Part shown: positions 35,536 to 44,143 of the stretch, one piece after another | Numbering within the stretch: position 1 is the stretch's first letter | How the letters are laid out: each line of letters begins with the position of its first letter | Source of the DNA: Candidatus Saccharimonadota bacterium | GTDB taxonomy: Bacteria; Patescibacteriota; Saccharimonadia; Saccharimonadales; Saccharimonadaceae | DNA: 64,000 nucleotides | Direction of reading: 5' to 3' | Assembly: GCA_017545485.1 (NCBI GenBank) | Contig: JAFWMY010000014.1 | Coordinates: 25,873 to 89,872, forward strand | The notes under the pieces: generated by a model | The model's input: only the letters and a program-made list of their open reading frames with translations | What the model was told of the DNA's origin: nothing | Database searches by the model: none | Made by a program: the position numbers and the translations under genes

Positions 35536-35937
35536 AGTTTAGAAGGACAAGATTGGGTTTATAGCGAAAAGGTGAAGGACCATTTTTTGAATCCAAGAAA
35601 TTTTTTGATGGGAGATGAGAGTAAATTCAAATACGATGCAATGGGATTAGTCGGAAACCCTATATGTGGTGATCAGATGAAAATGTACATAAAAGTAAAA
35701 AATGATAAGATTTCCGATATTCGTTGGAAAACATATGGTTGTGCGTCGGCTATTGCGTCTACATCTGCCTTATCAGAGTTGGCTAAAGGTAAAACTTTAG
35801 ATGATGCTTTAAAAATTACTGCTGAAGACATTGATAATTATCTGGGTAAATTGCCAAAACATAAGTTTCATTGCTCAGTGCTCGGTCATGAAGCTTTAGC
35901 AGACGCCATTAATAATTATCGTAAAATTTCAAAATAA
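35533..35937 (+). CDS. Iron-sulfur cluster scaffold, IscU/NifU N-terminal type
   Basis: 134 residues. It assembles Fe-S clusters on three conserved cysteines: Cys45 (NPICGD), Cys70 (TYGCAS) and Cys114 (FHCSVLG), with Asp47 also in place. This is the SufU/IscU/NifU-N fold. No cysteine desulfurase or other Fe-S gene is next to it, so its partners must be elsewhere. Client proteins in this window could include NrdG, which needs a 4Fe-4S cluster. Confidence 0.9.
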   Translation: MSLEGQDWVYSEKVKDHFLNPRNFLMGDESKFKYDAMGLVGNPICGDQMKMYIKVKNDKISDIRWKTYGCASAIASTSALSELAKGKTLDDALKITAEDIDNYLGKLPKHKFHCSVLGHEALADAINNYRKISK

Positions 35938-35961
35938 CTTGCGAAATGATTTAATCCTTGT

Positions 35962-35976
35962 TAAGATAGATGTATG
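35962..35976 (+). promoter_or_regulatory. -10 element 6 nt before start (leaderless)
   Basis: TAAGAT at 35962-35967, six bases, then ATG at 35974. Confidence 0.4.
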
Positions 35977-36825
35977 GAAAATACGTTTACTTTGATGCCA
36001 ATGAGCCAACAGATTAATCTTACTCCTGGCGAATCTTATACTGGCTATATCACGATTGTAAATCCGGTTGATGCTACCGAAGATTTTTCTTATAAGGTCT
36101 CTATTTCTCCTTACAGTGTGATCGGTGAAAACTATACGGCAGATTTACAAACTGTTTCTGGGCGCAACGAAATTACTAAATGGATAACGATTAGCGAGCC
36201 GACTGGCACTGTTAAGCCAAATGAGTCTAAGAAGGTTGAATTTACTATAAACACTCCTTCTAATGCTCCCGGTGGAGGTCAATATGCAGCTCTCGCCGTA
36301 TCTAGTAATCCTGCAAATACTGATTCTGACGGTGTTGCAGTAAAAAATATCTTTGAAATGGCTAGCCTAATTTATGCGAATGTGGCTGGTGATATTAAGC
36401 GGGGTGGTGAAATTTTGGAAAACAATGTACCAGGTTTCGTCGCCGTCACTCCGATTCAAGTTACTGCTATGTTTGAAAACACTGGTAATATTCATGAGGT
36501 TGCCACGATTATCCTTAAAGTTTCTAACTTTTTCACCGGAGAAGTGATACTTCCTACCGAAGAGGACGATGGTCAGTTTAGTGAAATAGTGATGCCAGAA
36601 TCAACTTATTTTGCAAGTAGAGACATTTCAAACTTGCCTGCACTTGGCGTTGTTAAAGTTAATCAAACTATTTATTACAATGGATCCTCATCCGTGTCAG
36701 AGCGAGACGTAATTATTTGTCCAATTTGGTTTCTATTATTAGTTATTGCTGTATTTGCCTCTATTATTGTATTTATTATTTCTCGTATAAAGATACATAA
36801 GAAAAGACGTTCAGCTACTCTTTAG
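35974..36825 (+). CDS. Extracellular beta-domain protein with C-terminal anchor, no signal peptide
   Basis: 283 residues. The sequence begins MENTFTLMPMSQQINLTPGE, as if the mature part of a DUF916-like or related surface protein started at its first residue. It has YTGYITIVNPVDA, a beta-rich body (about 10-235), then one membrane helix (about 245-269: WFLLLVIAVFASIIVFIIS) and a basic end, KIHKKRRSATL. The basic residues after the helix predict the body outside the cell, yet no signal peptide is visible and none can be added upstream (only 36 bases to the iscU stop). Function not known. Confidence 0.6.
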   Translation: MENTFTLMPMSQQINLTPGESYTGYITIVNPVDATEDFSYKVSISPYSVIGENYTADLQTVSGRNEITKWITISEPTGTVKPNESKKVEFTINTPSNAPGGGQYAALAVSSNPANTDSDGVAVKNIFEMASLIYANVAGDIKRGGEILENNVPGFVAVTPIQVTAMFENTGNIHEVATIILKVSNFFTGEVILPTEEDDGQFSEIVMPESTYFASRDISNLPALGVVKVNQTIYYNGSSSVSERDVIICPIWFLLLVIAVFASIIVFIISRIKIHKKRRSATL

Positions 36826-36853
36826 GAAAAATCCGCCTTTTGGCGGATTTTTT
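36826..36853. terminator. Bidirectional terminator
   Basis: AAAAATCCGCC-TTTT-GGCGGATTTTTT between the convergent genes at 35974 (+) and nrdG (-). Confidence 0.88.
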
Positions 36854-37403
36854 ATTCAGTGGATAGAATTTTACCTGTTTTATATTGAAGTTTAAGTAAT
36901 CTTTGATTTTTGGAACCACGAAAACGTAAACTTAGATCTCTTTGTTTTAGGATAAAAGGGCCGTCTATTAGAGCGTCCAATGATTTTAATAATTCCCATG
37001 GTTCTTTGCCATATTCTTTGATTATTTCATATGTAAAGCCGGAAAAACTCCAAACGTCCCAGCCAAACTCCTTACGAACATAGTCTGCAATAATTTTACA
37101 TTGTTTGGCTTGTACGAATGGCTCGCCGCCGCAGAATGTTAATCCAGTTTGTCCTTTAAACGTTGCAAGTTGTTTCAACACGTCTTCAATTGGGACTAAA
37201 ACACCTGCACAATAATCCCAGGTTTCCGGGTTCTGACAGCCGGGGCAGTGATTAGGACATCCTTGTGTCCATAAAACTGCCCTTAAACCGTCGCCATTTA
37301 CGATATTATCGTGTTCTAAAGGTCCGGAAAGGCGAATCATGCCTTCCGGAACTTCTGATTGTTTGGCGATTTTTTCTAATGATAGTTTGTGCCAATCTGT
37401 CAT
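36852..37403 (-). CDS. nrdG: Anaerobic ribonucleotide reductase activase
   Basis: 183 residues. A radical-SAM enzyme that makes the glycyl radical of NrdD. The 4Fe-4S ligands are Cys49, Cys53 and Cys56 in TQGCPNHCPGCQNPETW (CxxxCxxC), with the GG-containing segment TFCGGEPFVQA. The first 30 residues resemble the usual NrdG start. It lies immediately downstream of nrdD (the ATG follows the nrdD stop with no gap), so the two are co-translated. Confidence 0.94.
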   Translation of the reverse strand: MTDWHKLSLEKIAKQSEVPEGMIRLSGPLEHDNIVNGDGLRAVLWTQGCPNHCPGCQNPETWDYCAGVLVPIEDVLKQLATFKGQTGLTFCGGEPFVQAKQCKIIADYVRKEFGWDVWSFSGFTYEIIKEYGKEPWELLKSLDALIDGPFILKQRDLSLRFRGSKNQRLLKLQYKTGKILSTE

Positions 37404-39599
37404 CTATTCCCCTTTGGCACAAGAACATACTTTTTCAAACGGTAAATCGCCTTCTAATCTACCACAATGTGGACAACGATCACCGGTGATAACGCCTGAG
37501 AATCCACAGACTGGATCACGATCTACTGGATGGTTAACTGAGCCGTAACCGATCCCTGCATCGTGCATTTTACGAATGACTGATTCAAATGCAGCGATAT
37601 TTTGAGAAGGATCACCGTCTAATTCAATATAGGTAATATGACCAGCATTGCAAAGATTATGATATGGGGCTTCTATTTCAATCTTATCAAAGGCTGAAAT
37701 TGGATAATAGACTGGGACGTGGAATGAATTAGTGTAGAATTCGCGATCTGTAACTCCTTTAATTTTTCCATATTCCTTACGATCTATCTTAGTAAATCGT
37801 CCAGCTATACCTTCAGCAGGTGTTGCAAGCAGTGAAAAATTCAACTTATATTTTTTACTAAATGCATCACATTTTTCACGCATATGCGAGATTATATCTA
37901 ATCCTAGTTCACGCGAATCCTCGTCTTCACCATGATGTTTACCTGTCATAGCTACAAGTGTTTCGGCAAGTCCAATAAAGCCAATAGATAAGGTGCCGTG
38001 TTTGATTACATCGCGAAGTGTGTCATTCGGTCCAAGTTTTTCGCTACCAAACCAGTTGCCTTGGCCCATGAGGAATGGGAAATTACGTACGTGCTGGTTT
38101 GCTTGAAATTCAAATCTTTCCAGTAGTTCATCTTTTACTAGCTCCATTTTTTCGTCTAGTTCGCGATAAAAACCGTCCCAATCCGCTTCTTTGCGTTCGT
38201 TTAAGCAAATACCGTGTTTAATCCCAATGCGAACAAGGTTGATTGTAGTGAACGATAAATTGCCGCGACCTGTCACAATGCCATCCGATTCTGGAAATAT
38301 AGATGCAAAAACGCGTGTGCGGCATCCCATGGTTGCTATTTCCGTACGGTAATCACCAGGTTTATAATATTTTAGATTGAATGGGGCATCTATAAAACAG
38401 AAATTAGGGAACAAACGCTTAGCTGATACTTCCATAGAACGTTTAAATAAATCATAGTTTGGATCGCCTGGCTCATAGTTTACTCCGGATTTTACCTTAA
38501 ATATTGAGATGGGGAAGATTGGAGTTTCGCCTTTGCCTAAACCATTTTCTGTAGCTTCTAGAAGGTATTTAGAGACTAGACGTCCGGCTGGCGTTGTATC
38601 TGTACCAAAGTTGATAGAGGTGAATGGTACTTGTGCGCCTGCTCTTGAATGCATCGTATTCAAATTATGCACAAAACCCTCCATTGCCTGCAAAGTTTCT
38701 CGTTCAGTATCTTCATTGGACGCCTCTATGACTTCTTTAGGCCATTTTGCCTTCTTTAAAATGTCGTCGTGCCCAAATTCATAGGTATCTTTGACTTCTA
38801 AGCTTAGTTTTTTACCTGTGAACTTATTATATTTGCCTAGATTTCTTTTAAGGGCTTTACGGAAAGTCTTATTTACTCCTGGAGCCATAGCATAGTCAAA
38901 GTTAGGAATAGATTGACCACCATGCTGTTCGTTTTGATTGGCTTGCAGAAGAATAGCTGCTAGAGCGCCATAGGAGCCAATAGAATTTGGTGTACGTAGA
39001 TGACCATGGCCTGTATTAAAACCGCCATTTTCAAAAAGCACAAATGGATCGGATTGGCAACAAGTTAGGGTACCTGTTGCGTAAAAATCTAAATCGTGAA
39101 TATGGATGTCTCCGTTATCATGTGCCGCTGCTATGTCAGGACGGATTAATAATGTTTTTGCAAATACTTTAGAACCTTCTGCGCCAAATTGTAGCATTTT
39201 GCCCATTGCAGAGTTACCGTCCACATTAGCGTTTGATCTTTTGACGTCTGAATCTTCGCTAGCGTCTGCATGTGAGATAGTGCGATAAATCATCATGAGA
39301 TCGGATTTTGCTTCACGACGGCGAGAGCGTTCTTGGCGATATTGTATATACTCACGAGCTGTCTTTTTAAAGGACGACTCCATAAGCACTTCTTCAACTA
39401 TGTCTTGAATTTGCTCAACATTTGGGGTGCGAGTTGTAATTTTTTCTTCTGCACGCTTTAATACTTTTTCTGTTAGAGCTTTTGCTCGGTCGTATTTGAA
39501 TTCTTCGGTTGCGAGACCTGCTTTTGCTATAGCGTTGGTGATTTTTTCTGGGTCAAATTTGACTATTTTACCATCACGTTTTACTATCCGTTTGAACAT
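37404..39599 (-). CDS. nrdD: Anaerobic ribonucleotide reductase, class III (atypical C-terminus)
   Basis: 731 residues. It reduces ribonucleotides to deoxyribonucleotides without oxygen. There is an N-terminal ATP-cone (about 1-95: KRDGKIVKFDPEKITNAIAK) and the class III core, with HIHDLDFYATGTLTCCQSD, the MGCRTRVFA cysteine region and GRGNLSFTTINL. The C-terminus is odd. After C698 (PVCGFSG), C709 and C712 (CPHCG) come only LPFEKVCSCAKGE and the stop. The expected glycyl-radical motif (R-V/I-x-G-Y) after the zinc knuckles is not seen; VCGFSG is the only weakly similar sequence. AGGAGGT precedes the start and two NrdR-like boxes lie upstream. Confidence 0.9.
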   Translation of the reverse strand: MFKRIVKRDGKIVKFDPEKITNAIAKAGLATEEFKYDRAKALTEKVLKRAEEKITTRTPNVEQIQDIVEEVLMESSFKKTAREYIQYRQERSRRREAKSDLMMIYRTISHADASEDSDVKRSNANVDGNSAMGKMLQFGAEGSKVFAKTLLIRPDIAAAHDNGDIHIHDLDFYATGTLTCCQSDPFVLFENGGFNTGHGHLRTPNSIGSYGALAAILLQANQNEQHGGQSIPNFDYAMAPGVNKTFRKALKRNLGKYNKFTGKKLSLEVKDTYEFGHDDILKKAKWPKEVIEASNEDTERETLQAMEGFVHNLNTMHSRAGAQVPFTSINFGTDTTPAGRLVSKYLLEATENGLGKGETPIFPISIFKVKSGVNYEPGDPNYDLFKRSMEVSAKRLFPNFCFIDAPFNLKYYKPGDYRTEIATMGCRTRVFASIFPESDGIVTGRGNLSFTTINLVRIGIKHGICLNERKEADWDGFYRELDEKMELVKDELLERFEFQANQHVRNFPFLMGQGNWFGSEKLGPNDTLRDVIKHGTLSIGFIGLAETLVAMTGKHHGEDEDSRELGLDIISHMREKCDAFSKKYKLNFSLLATPAEGIAGRFTKIDRKEYGKIKGVTDREFYTNSFHVPVYYPISAFDKIEIEAPYHNLCNAGHITYIELDGDPSQNIAAFESVIRKMHDAGIGYGSVNHPVDRDPVCGFSGVITGDRCPHCGRLEGDLPFEKVCSCAKGE

Positions 39600-39685
39600 A
39601 AAATATACCTCCTTAAATGTATTCTAGTTCAGATTGTTATTTTTATGACCTTCTTCTAGGATGATTTTGATGGTAATGCTTTATC

Positions 39686-39739
39686 ACCCTACATTTAGTG
39701 TCTTAGTACTATAATATACCACTACATATAGTATTTCAA
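39686..39739 (-). promoter_or_regulatory. nrdDG promoter with two NrdR-like boxes
   Basis: On the minus strand TTGAAA (39739-39734), 17 bases, TATTAT (39716-39711). Two 16-base sites, 39719-39734 (CCACTACATATAGTAT) and 39686-39701 (ACCCTACATTTAGTGT), each match the published NrdR-box consensus at 13 of 16 positions. They are 33 bases apart, three helix turns. One lies in the promoter spacer. NrdR is a known repressor of ribonucleotide reductases. Confidence 0.7.
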
Positions 39740-39845
39740 GACTTTTTATGTTTATTTTTTAAATTGTGGAAAACCTTCATTCTTGATATTTTTATTTTTT
39801 AATAGTTTATGTTAAAATAGACAAAAATAAGTGGAGGAATTTTTA

Positions 39846-40625
39846 ATGGAGAATAAAAAAGTAACTGCGAACCCCTTGGTCAATCGTCAACCAGCTAAAG
39901 GGCCAGTTATGACGAAACCATCTGTTGCGGCTGCAAAACCTGTTTCTAGCGCATCAAAACAACCTGCCCAAGCTACGAAGCCCGTAGAGACAAGTGCTGG
40001 ACCAAAAGCTGCACCTAGTGCTGTTGTAAATAGGCCTAACGCTGAAAATGCTCCTATTAAACCAACTACATCTTCAGAAACTAATAAGAAAACTAAGAAA
40101 GACACAAAGAATGGTAAAGGTAAAGCTATAATTATAGGTGTTTGCATTGTTGTAGTTATTGCTATTATAATTGCTATTATAATTGCTACTACTCGTGGCG
40201 GGAATGGCTCAGGTGAGGAAACTGGAGATCAGGACGCAAGTACTCCAACCGTTGCTAACGTAACTGAAGATGAAATAAAAGCTACCAAAGAAACCTTGGA
40301 AAAATACGCTGAAGTGACTGTAGATGGCTACAAACATGAAGATGGACATGAAATTTCTGAAGATATAGTAAAAGTGCATGTTAAGAACATTTCAGATGAA
40401 CAAACTGCGTTGCATATCGTGATTGTCGCTCAGGATAAGGATGGTAACTCATTAGATGTTTCCCACTTATATGCTGAAGGCATTAGACCGGGCGAAACAC
40501 AAGATTTTGATGCGTTTGTTTACACGACTCTTACTCCTGAACAAATGAAAACTGCTACTTACAAGGTTTGTACCGCTGCTACTTATGAAGTAGACTATCC
40601 TGAAGAAGAACCTGCCGCTGAGTAG
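39846..40625 (+). CDS. Single-pass membrane protein with proline/alanine-rich N-terminus
   Basis: 259 residues from the ATG at 39846, with GTGGAGGAA just upstream; the longer in-frame GTG start at 39831 would consume that site. Residues 1-95 are Pro/Ala/Lys-rich and disordered, presumably cytoplasmic, ending in a lysine cluster. A membrane helix follows at about 97-118, then an acidic linker and a small beta domain (about 160-250, IVKVHVKNISDEQTALHIVIV) like FxLYD-type domains. Family not firmly recognised; function unknown. Confidence 0.65.
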   Translation: MENKKVTANPLVNRQPAKGPVMTKPSVAAAKPVSSASKQPAQATKPVETSAGPKAAPSAVVNRPNAENAPIKPTTSSETNKKTKKDTKNGKGKAIIIGVCIVVVIAIIIAIIIATTRGGNGSGEETGDQDASTPTVANVTEDEIKATKETLEKYAEVTVDGYKHEDGHEISEDIVKVHVKNISDEQTALHIVIVAQDKDGNSLDVSHLYAEGIRPGETQDFDAFVYTTLTPEQMKTATYKVCTAATYEVDYPEEEPAAE

Positions 40626-40647
40626 TTTATTATAAACTGTTCTGTGT

Positions 40648-40662
40648 TACAATATACTAATG
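40648..40662 (+). promoter_or_regulatory. -10 element 6 nt before helicase start (leaderless)
   Basis: TACAAT at 40648-40653, six bases (ATACTA), ATG at 40660. A second in-frame ATG at 40675 has a poor GGATTCGGGA before it. Confidence 0.45.
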
Positions 40663-43600
40663 AAGGATTCGGGAATGAAACTAAATGCCAATCAAAAAAG
40701 GGCAGTAGAGTATTTAGATGGGCCTTTATTAGTATTAGCTGGCCCCGGTACAGGTAAAACTCAATTATTGTCCGAAAAGGTCGCCTATATTTTAAAAAAC
40801 ACTGATACTAACCCTGAGAATATTCTTTGTCTTACATTTACTGATTCGGGCGCGATGAATATGCGCGAACGTTTAAAAACCATAATCGGGAATGAAGGTG
40901 CTAAGGTTAATATTTCTACATATCATTCTTTTGGAACAGAAATATTAGCTCAGTATAAAAACTATTCGGAGGATTATGATAGGCAACTAGACAGTCCAAT
41001 AGATGAGGTGACGCAGTTTAAAATTGTAAAAACTCTTCGTGATGATTTGCCTGTTAGAGATATTTTGCATGGTGATAATGTAAAAACTATGATTAAAATT
41101 ATCTCTTCAGCTAAGGCGGCTGGACTTTCGTCTGACGATTTGAAAAAAATAGCCGAAACTAATATTGACGACTCTATCGTTCTTTCTAAAGCAATTTCTC
41201 CTCTGCTTAAAAAAGTTGTTTCAGGTAAATTTTTACCCTCATATGAGAATGCTTATAAGCCAATTTATGATGTTTTGTGCGATTATGAAGAGGCTAAACC
41301 AATTTTGCCAACAGTTGAACGATCTATTAGTATTATTGCTAGAGCCTTAAAAGACGCTATTGTAGAGGCAGAAGGGACTCAAAAGGTTGGTTCATTAACT
41401 TCTTGGAGAAACGCTTTCTTTGAACTGGATAACAAAGGAAATTATTGCCTAAAAGATAGGGTTCAGAACAAGAAACTTTTGAGTATTTCAGGCATAATGA
41501 GTAAATACGATAGTTATCTAAAAGAACATGGCTTGTATGATTATGATGATATGATTCAGGAGGCTGTAAATGCGCTATCTCACGATGAAGGCTTTCGTTT
41601 AACCCTTTCTGAGAGATATGAATATATATTATTAGATGAGTTTCAAGACACAAATCCATCACAATTCATGATTGTAAAAAAACTCACTCAATACGAAAAA
41701 CCAAATATTATGGCAGTTGGCGATGATGACCAAGCTATTTATGAGTTTCAAGGGGCTCTTTCTACTAATTTAACCGATTTCCAAAAACATTACGCATCTG
41801 AAGTAATTCCTCTTGTAGAAAATTACCGTAGTACACAGGAAATACTTGATTTCTCGCATGAGATAATTGCGCAAGCGCCAGATAGATTTGCCGATAAAGA
41901 GCTCATAGCACATAAGCCTGCTCCAGAAAAATCTCAAATACATCGTTATGAGTTTCGTTCTTCTGATATGGAATTTGGTTTTGTTGCGGATAAAATTTGC
42001 GATTTAATTAAATCTGGTGTACCTCAAAAAGAAATAGCTATTATTTCTTATATGAGGAAGTATTTTATGCCTCTTTTACCATTTTTAAAATCACATCCAG
42101 AAATTAATATTTCTTATGAGGCTCAAAATAATCTCCTGGAGGATGCTAAGATTTACCAGGTTTTAACTATGGCTAGATTAGTTTACGAATTAGCGAATGA
42201 ACGAAATAATAATACTTCTTTTGTGGAGGTACTTGGCTATCCATTCTTTAATTTACCGATGCTTGAAATAATTAAACTTGTTGCGGCCGCTCACAATGAC
42301 AGGAAGTCTGTGTTTGACTATCTTTCCTCTTGCGAGAATGATTCCATTCGCGAAGTTGTCAAATTCTTTGCTGATTTAGTTGCGCGTTCGTTTACAGAAC
42401 CACTTGAAATCTTTTTAGACTATTTGATTGGAGCTTCTCCGCTCAACGGCTATAAATCTCCATTTCTTGAATACTATTCAAAACAAGATGAATTTGGGGC
42501 TTTTTCACTTTATGAAAATCTTGCTGCGTTAAGAGGAAAACTTAAGAGCCATTTTGGCGATAAAAATTTGAAGCTCTCTGATTTAATTGGTATGGTTGAT
42601 GATTATAACGCTGCCGAAATGGCTATTAATACGACATCTCCGTATAAGGATGCCGATGATGCCGTTTCAGTATTAACTGCTCATAAAGCAAAAGGGCTTG
42701 AGTTTAAATATGTCTTTATAATTTCCGCTGATCATTCAGGCTGGGGTAAAGAAAAAGGGAACAATACTACCCTTTCTTTGCCAAAAAACCTCTTACATAT
42801 CCATCATACAGGTACAACCGACGGCGAAAAACTACGCATTTTATATGTGGCTCTTACCCGTGCAAAGGATTCTTTATTTATCACTAATTCTCTTGCTAGT
42901 TTTGATGGAAAAACCCCTGCTCGGCTTGAATACCTCCAAGAGTATGAAAAGGATGGTAAAGTTTATTCTCCGTTCTTGCCATCGGAAGAAGTGCAGTGTT
43001 TATACGATCAAAGCGCGGTTAAAAGTTCCGAAAATAACCTAAAAAACTGGTTTGCGCGTTATCATGACGCTTCACCCGACATGCGCGTTATCTATAAAGA
43101 ACGCGTAAAGAACTATAAGATGTCTGCTTCATCTTTGACGAATTTTTGCGATATAGTTTATGGAGGCCCACAAGAATTCTTTAAACGTAATGTTCTAAGA
43201 ATCCCCGGTGAGCCCGAAGACGAATCCCTTGCTTTTGGTAATTTAGTTCATGCGACTTTTGAACAGGTGACTAATAAAGGTATTTCTGATGAAGAGGCTA
43301 TTAAATTCTTCTTAGACGAGCTAGATAAAAGGCAATTAGACTCTGAGATTGCGGCAAGGTTACGCGAAAAAGGCCCGGTTGATTTGGCCGTAGCACTTGA
43401 AGAATTCGGCTCAATTGTACGTCAAGGTAAGGCTGAGGTTAATTTAGGCCCAGAAAAGATTGTATGCGACGGTGTGCCTATCACTGGTAAAATTGATCAC
43501 ATTACAATAGATGAAAAAGCAAAAACTATTGAAATCTATGATTATAAAACTGCTGGTTACCATAAAGAAAAGTGGGAATCGCACGCTTCTCTCTTTAAAT

Positions 43601-43914
43601 ATATGTTGCAATTAGAATTTTATAAATTGCTTCTTAATAATTCTCCTACTTACAGCAAGTATAAAGTAACTAAAGCTCATATTCTTTTTGTAACACCTGA
43701 TAAAAAAGATAACATTGTGCATGACAAGGCCTATGAGTTTAGCGATGAGATGAATAAAACACTGAAATCTCTAATCAAGATAGTTTATAACCTAATAACT
43801 ACGCTTGATTTTATTGATGATAAAGAAGTATTTGTACCGGCTAACCCTACTCTTAAATTAAAAGATATCAAAAAATTCATTGAGCTTTTGCTTGCAAAAT
43901 ACTCTGAAAAATAG
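40660..43914 (+). CDS. UvrD/PcrA-type helicase with C-terminal nuclease domain
   Basis: 1084 residues. A superfamily 1A DNA helicase: Walker A GPGTGKTQLL (about 32-41), DDMIQEA, Walker B LLDEFQDTNPSQF, motif III GDDDQAIYEFQGA, motif IV NYRSTQEIL, motif V TAHKAKGLEFKYVFI and motif VI VALTRAKDS. The C-terminal 250 residues contain a PD-(D/E)xK nuclease: GNLVHATFEQV, ITGKIDHITID and EIYDYKTA. It resembles AddA/RecB-like helicase-nucleases, though an AddB partner is not seen here. A repair role at double-strand breaks is likely from the family. Confidence 0.93.
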   Translation: MKDSGMKLNANQKRAVEYLDGPLLVLAGPGTGKTQLLSEKVAYILKNTDTNPENILCLTFTDSGAMNMRERLKTIIGNEGAKVNISTYHSFGTEILAQYKNYSEDYDRQLDSPIDEVTQFKIVKTLRDDLPVRDILHGDNVKTMIKIISSAKAAGLSSDDLKKIAETNIDDSIVLSKAISPLLKKVVSGKFLPSYENAYKPIYDVLCDYEEAKPILPTVERSISIIARALKDAIVEAEGTQKVGSLTSWRNAFFELDNKGNYCLKDRVQNKKLLSISGIMSKYDSYLKEHGLYDYDDMIQEAVNALSHDEGFRLTLSERYEYILLDEFQDTNPSQFMIVKKLTQYEKPNIMAVGDDDQAIYEFQGALSTNLTDFQKHYASEVIPLVENYRSTQEILDFSHEIIAQAPDRFADKELIAHKPAPEKSQIHRYEFRSSDMEFGFVADKICDLIKSGVPQKEIAIISYMRKYFMPLLPFLKSHPEINISYEAQNNLLEDAKIYQVLTMARLVYELANERNNNTSFVEVLGYPFFNLPMLEIIKLVAAAHNDRKSVFDYLSSCENDSIREVVKFFADLVARSFTEPLEIFLDYLIGASPLNGYKSPFLEYYSKQDEFGAFSLYENLAALRGKLKSHFGDKNLKLSDLIGMVDDYNAAEMAINTTSPYKDADDAVSVLTAHKAKGLEFKYVFIISADHSGWGKEKGNNTTLSLPKNLLHIHHTGTTDGEKLRILYVALTRAKDSLFITNSLASFDGKTPARLEYLQEYEKDGKVYSPFLPSEEVQCLYDQSAVKSSENNLKNWFARYHDASPDMRVIYKERVKNYKMSASSLTNFCDIVYGGPQEFFKRNVLRIPGEPEDESLAFGNLVHATFEQVTNKGISDEEAIKFFLDELDKRQLDSEIAARLREKGPVDLAVALEEFGSIVRQGKAEVNLGPEKIVCDGVPITGKIDHITIDEKAKTIEIYDYKTAGYHKEKWESHASLFKYMLQLEFYKLLLNNSPTYSKYKVTKAHILFVTPDKKDNIVHDKAYEFSDEMNKTLKSLIKIVYNLITTLDFIDDKEVFVPANPTLKLKDIKKFIELLLAKYSEK

Positions 43915-43967
43915 TATTATTCGTTCGTGGGTAGTTAGTACATTTTGATGGAAGGGGGTGAGAGAGA

Positions 43968-44093
43968 ATGATGAAGATCGTTCGGAGAAGGATTAACAAA
44001 AAAGTATATTCTATTACTTATAGTTGTCCAAGATGCGGCAGACCGTTCTTAACCGAAATGGAACGGAATATTCATTTATTAAGCTGCAAATAA
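43968..44093 (+). CDS. Small C2HC zinc-finger-like protein
   Basis: 41 residues. It is basic at the start (MMKIVRRRINKKVY), then Cys20-x2-Cys23 (CPRCG), a 12-residue loop, His36, three residues and Cys40, a plausible zinc site. An AGGGGGTGA sequence at 43953-43961 ends seven bases before the first ATG, a strong ribosome site, which supports real translation. It follows the helicase by 53 bases and ends before a bidirectional terminator. No family recognised. It may bind nucleic acid; that is inference from charge and finger shape. Confidence 0.6.
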   Translation: MMKIVRRRINKKVYSITYSCPRCGRPFLTEMERNIHLLSCK

Positions 44094-44104
44094 TAAACTA
44101 TCAC

Positions 44105-44136
44105 AAAAAAAACGGGGCTCATTCGTCCCGTTTTTT
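44105..44136. terminator. Bidirectional terminator
   Basis: AAAAACGGGGC / GTCCCGTTTTTT, with a short loop (TCATTC), between the small zinc-finger gene (+) and rpmG (-). Confidence 0.8.
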
Positions 44137-44143
44137 AATGATT

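Noticed and set aside
35974..36825. A sequencing frameshift that removed a signal peptide
   Set aside because: The 36 bases upstream contain no hydrophobic segment in any frame, so the known bases do not hide one. An older deletion stays possible.
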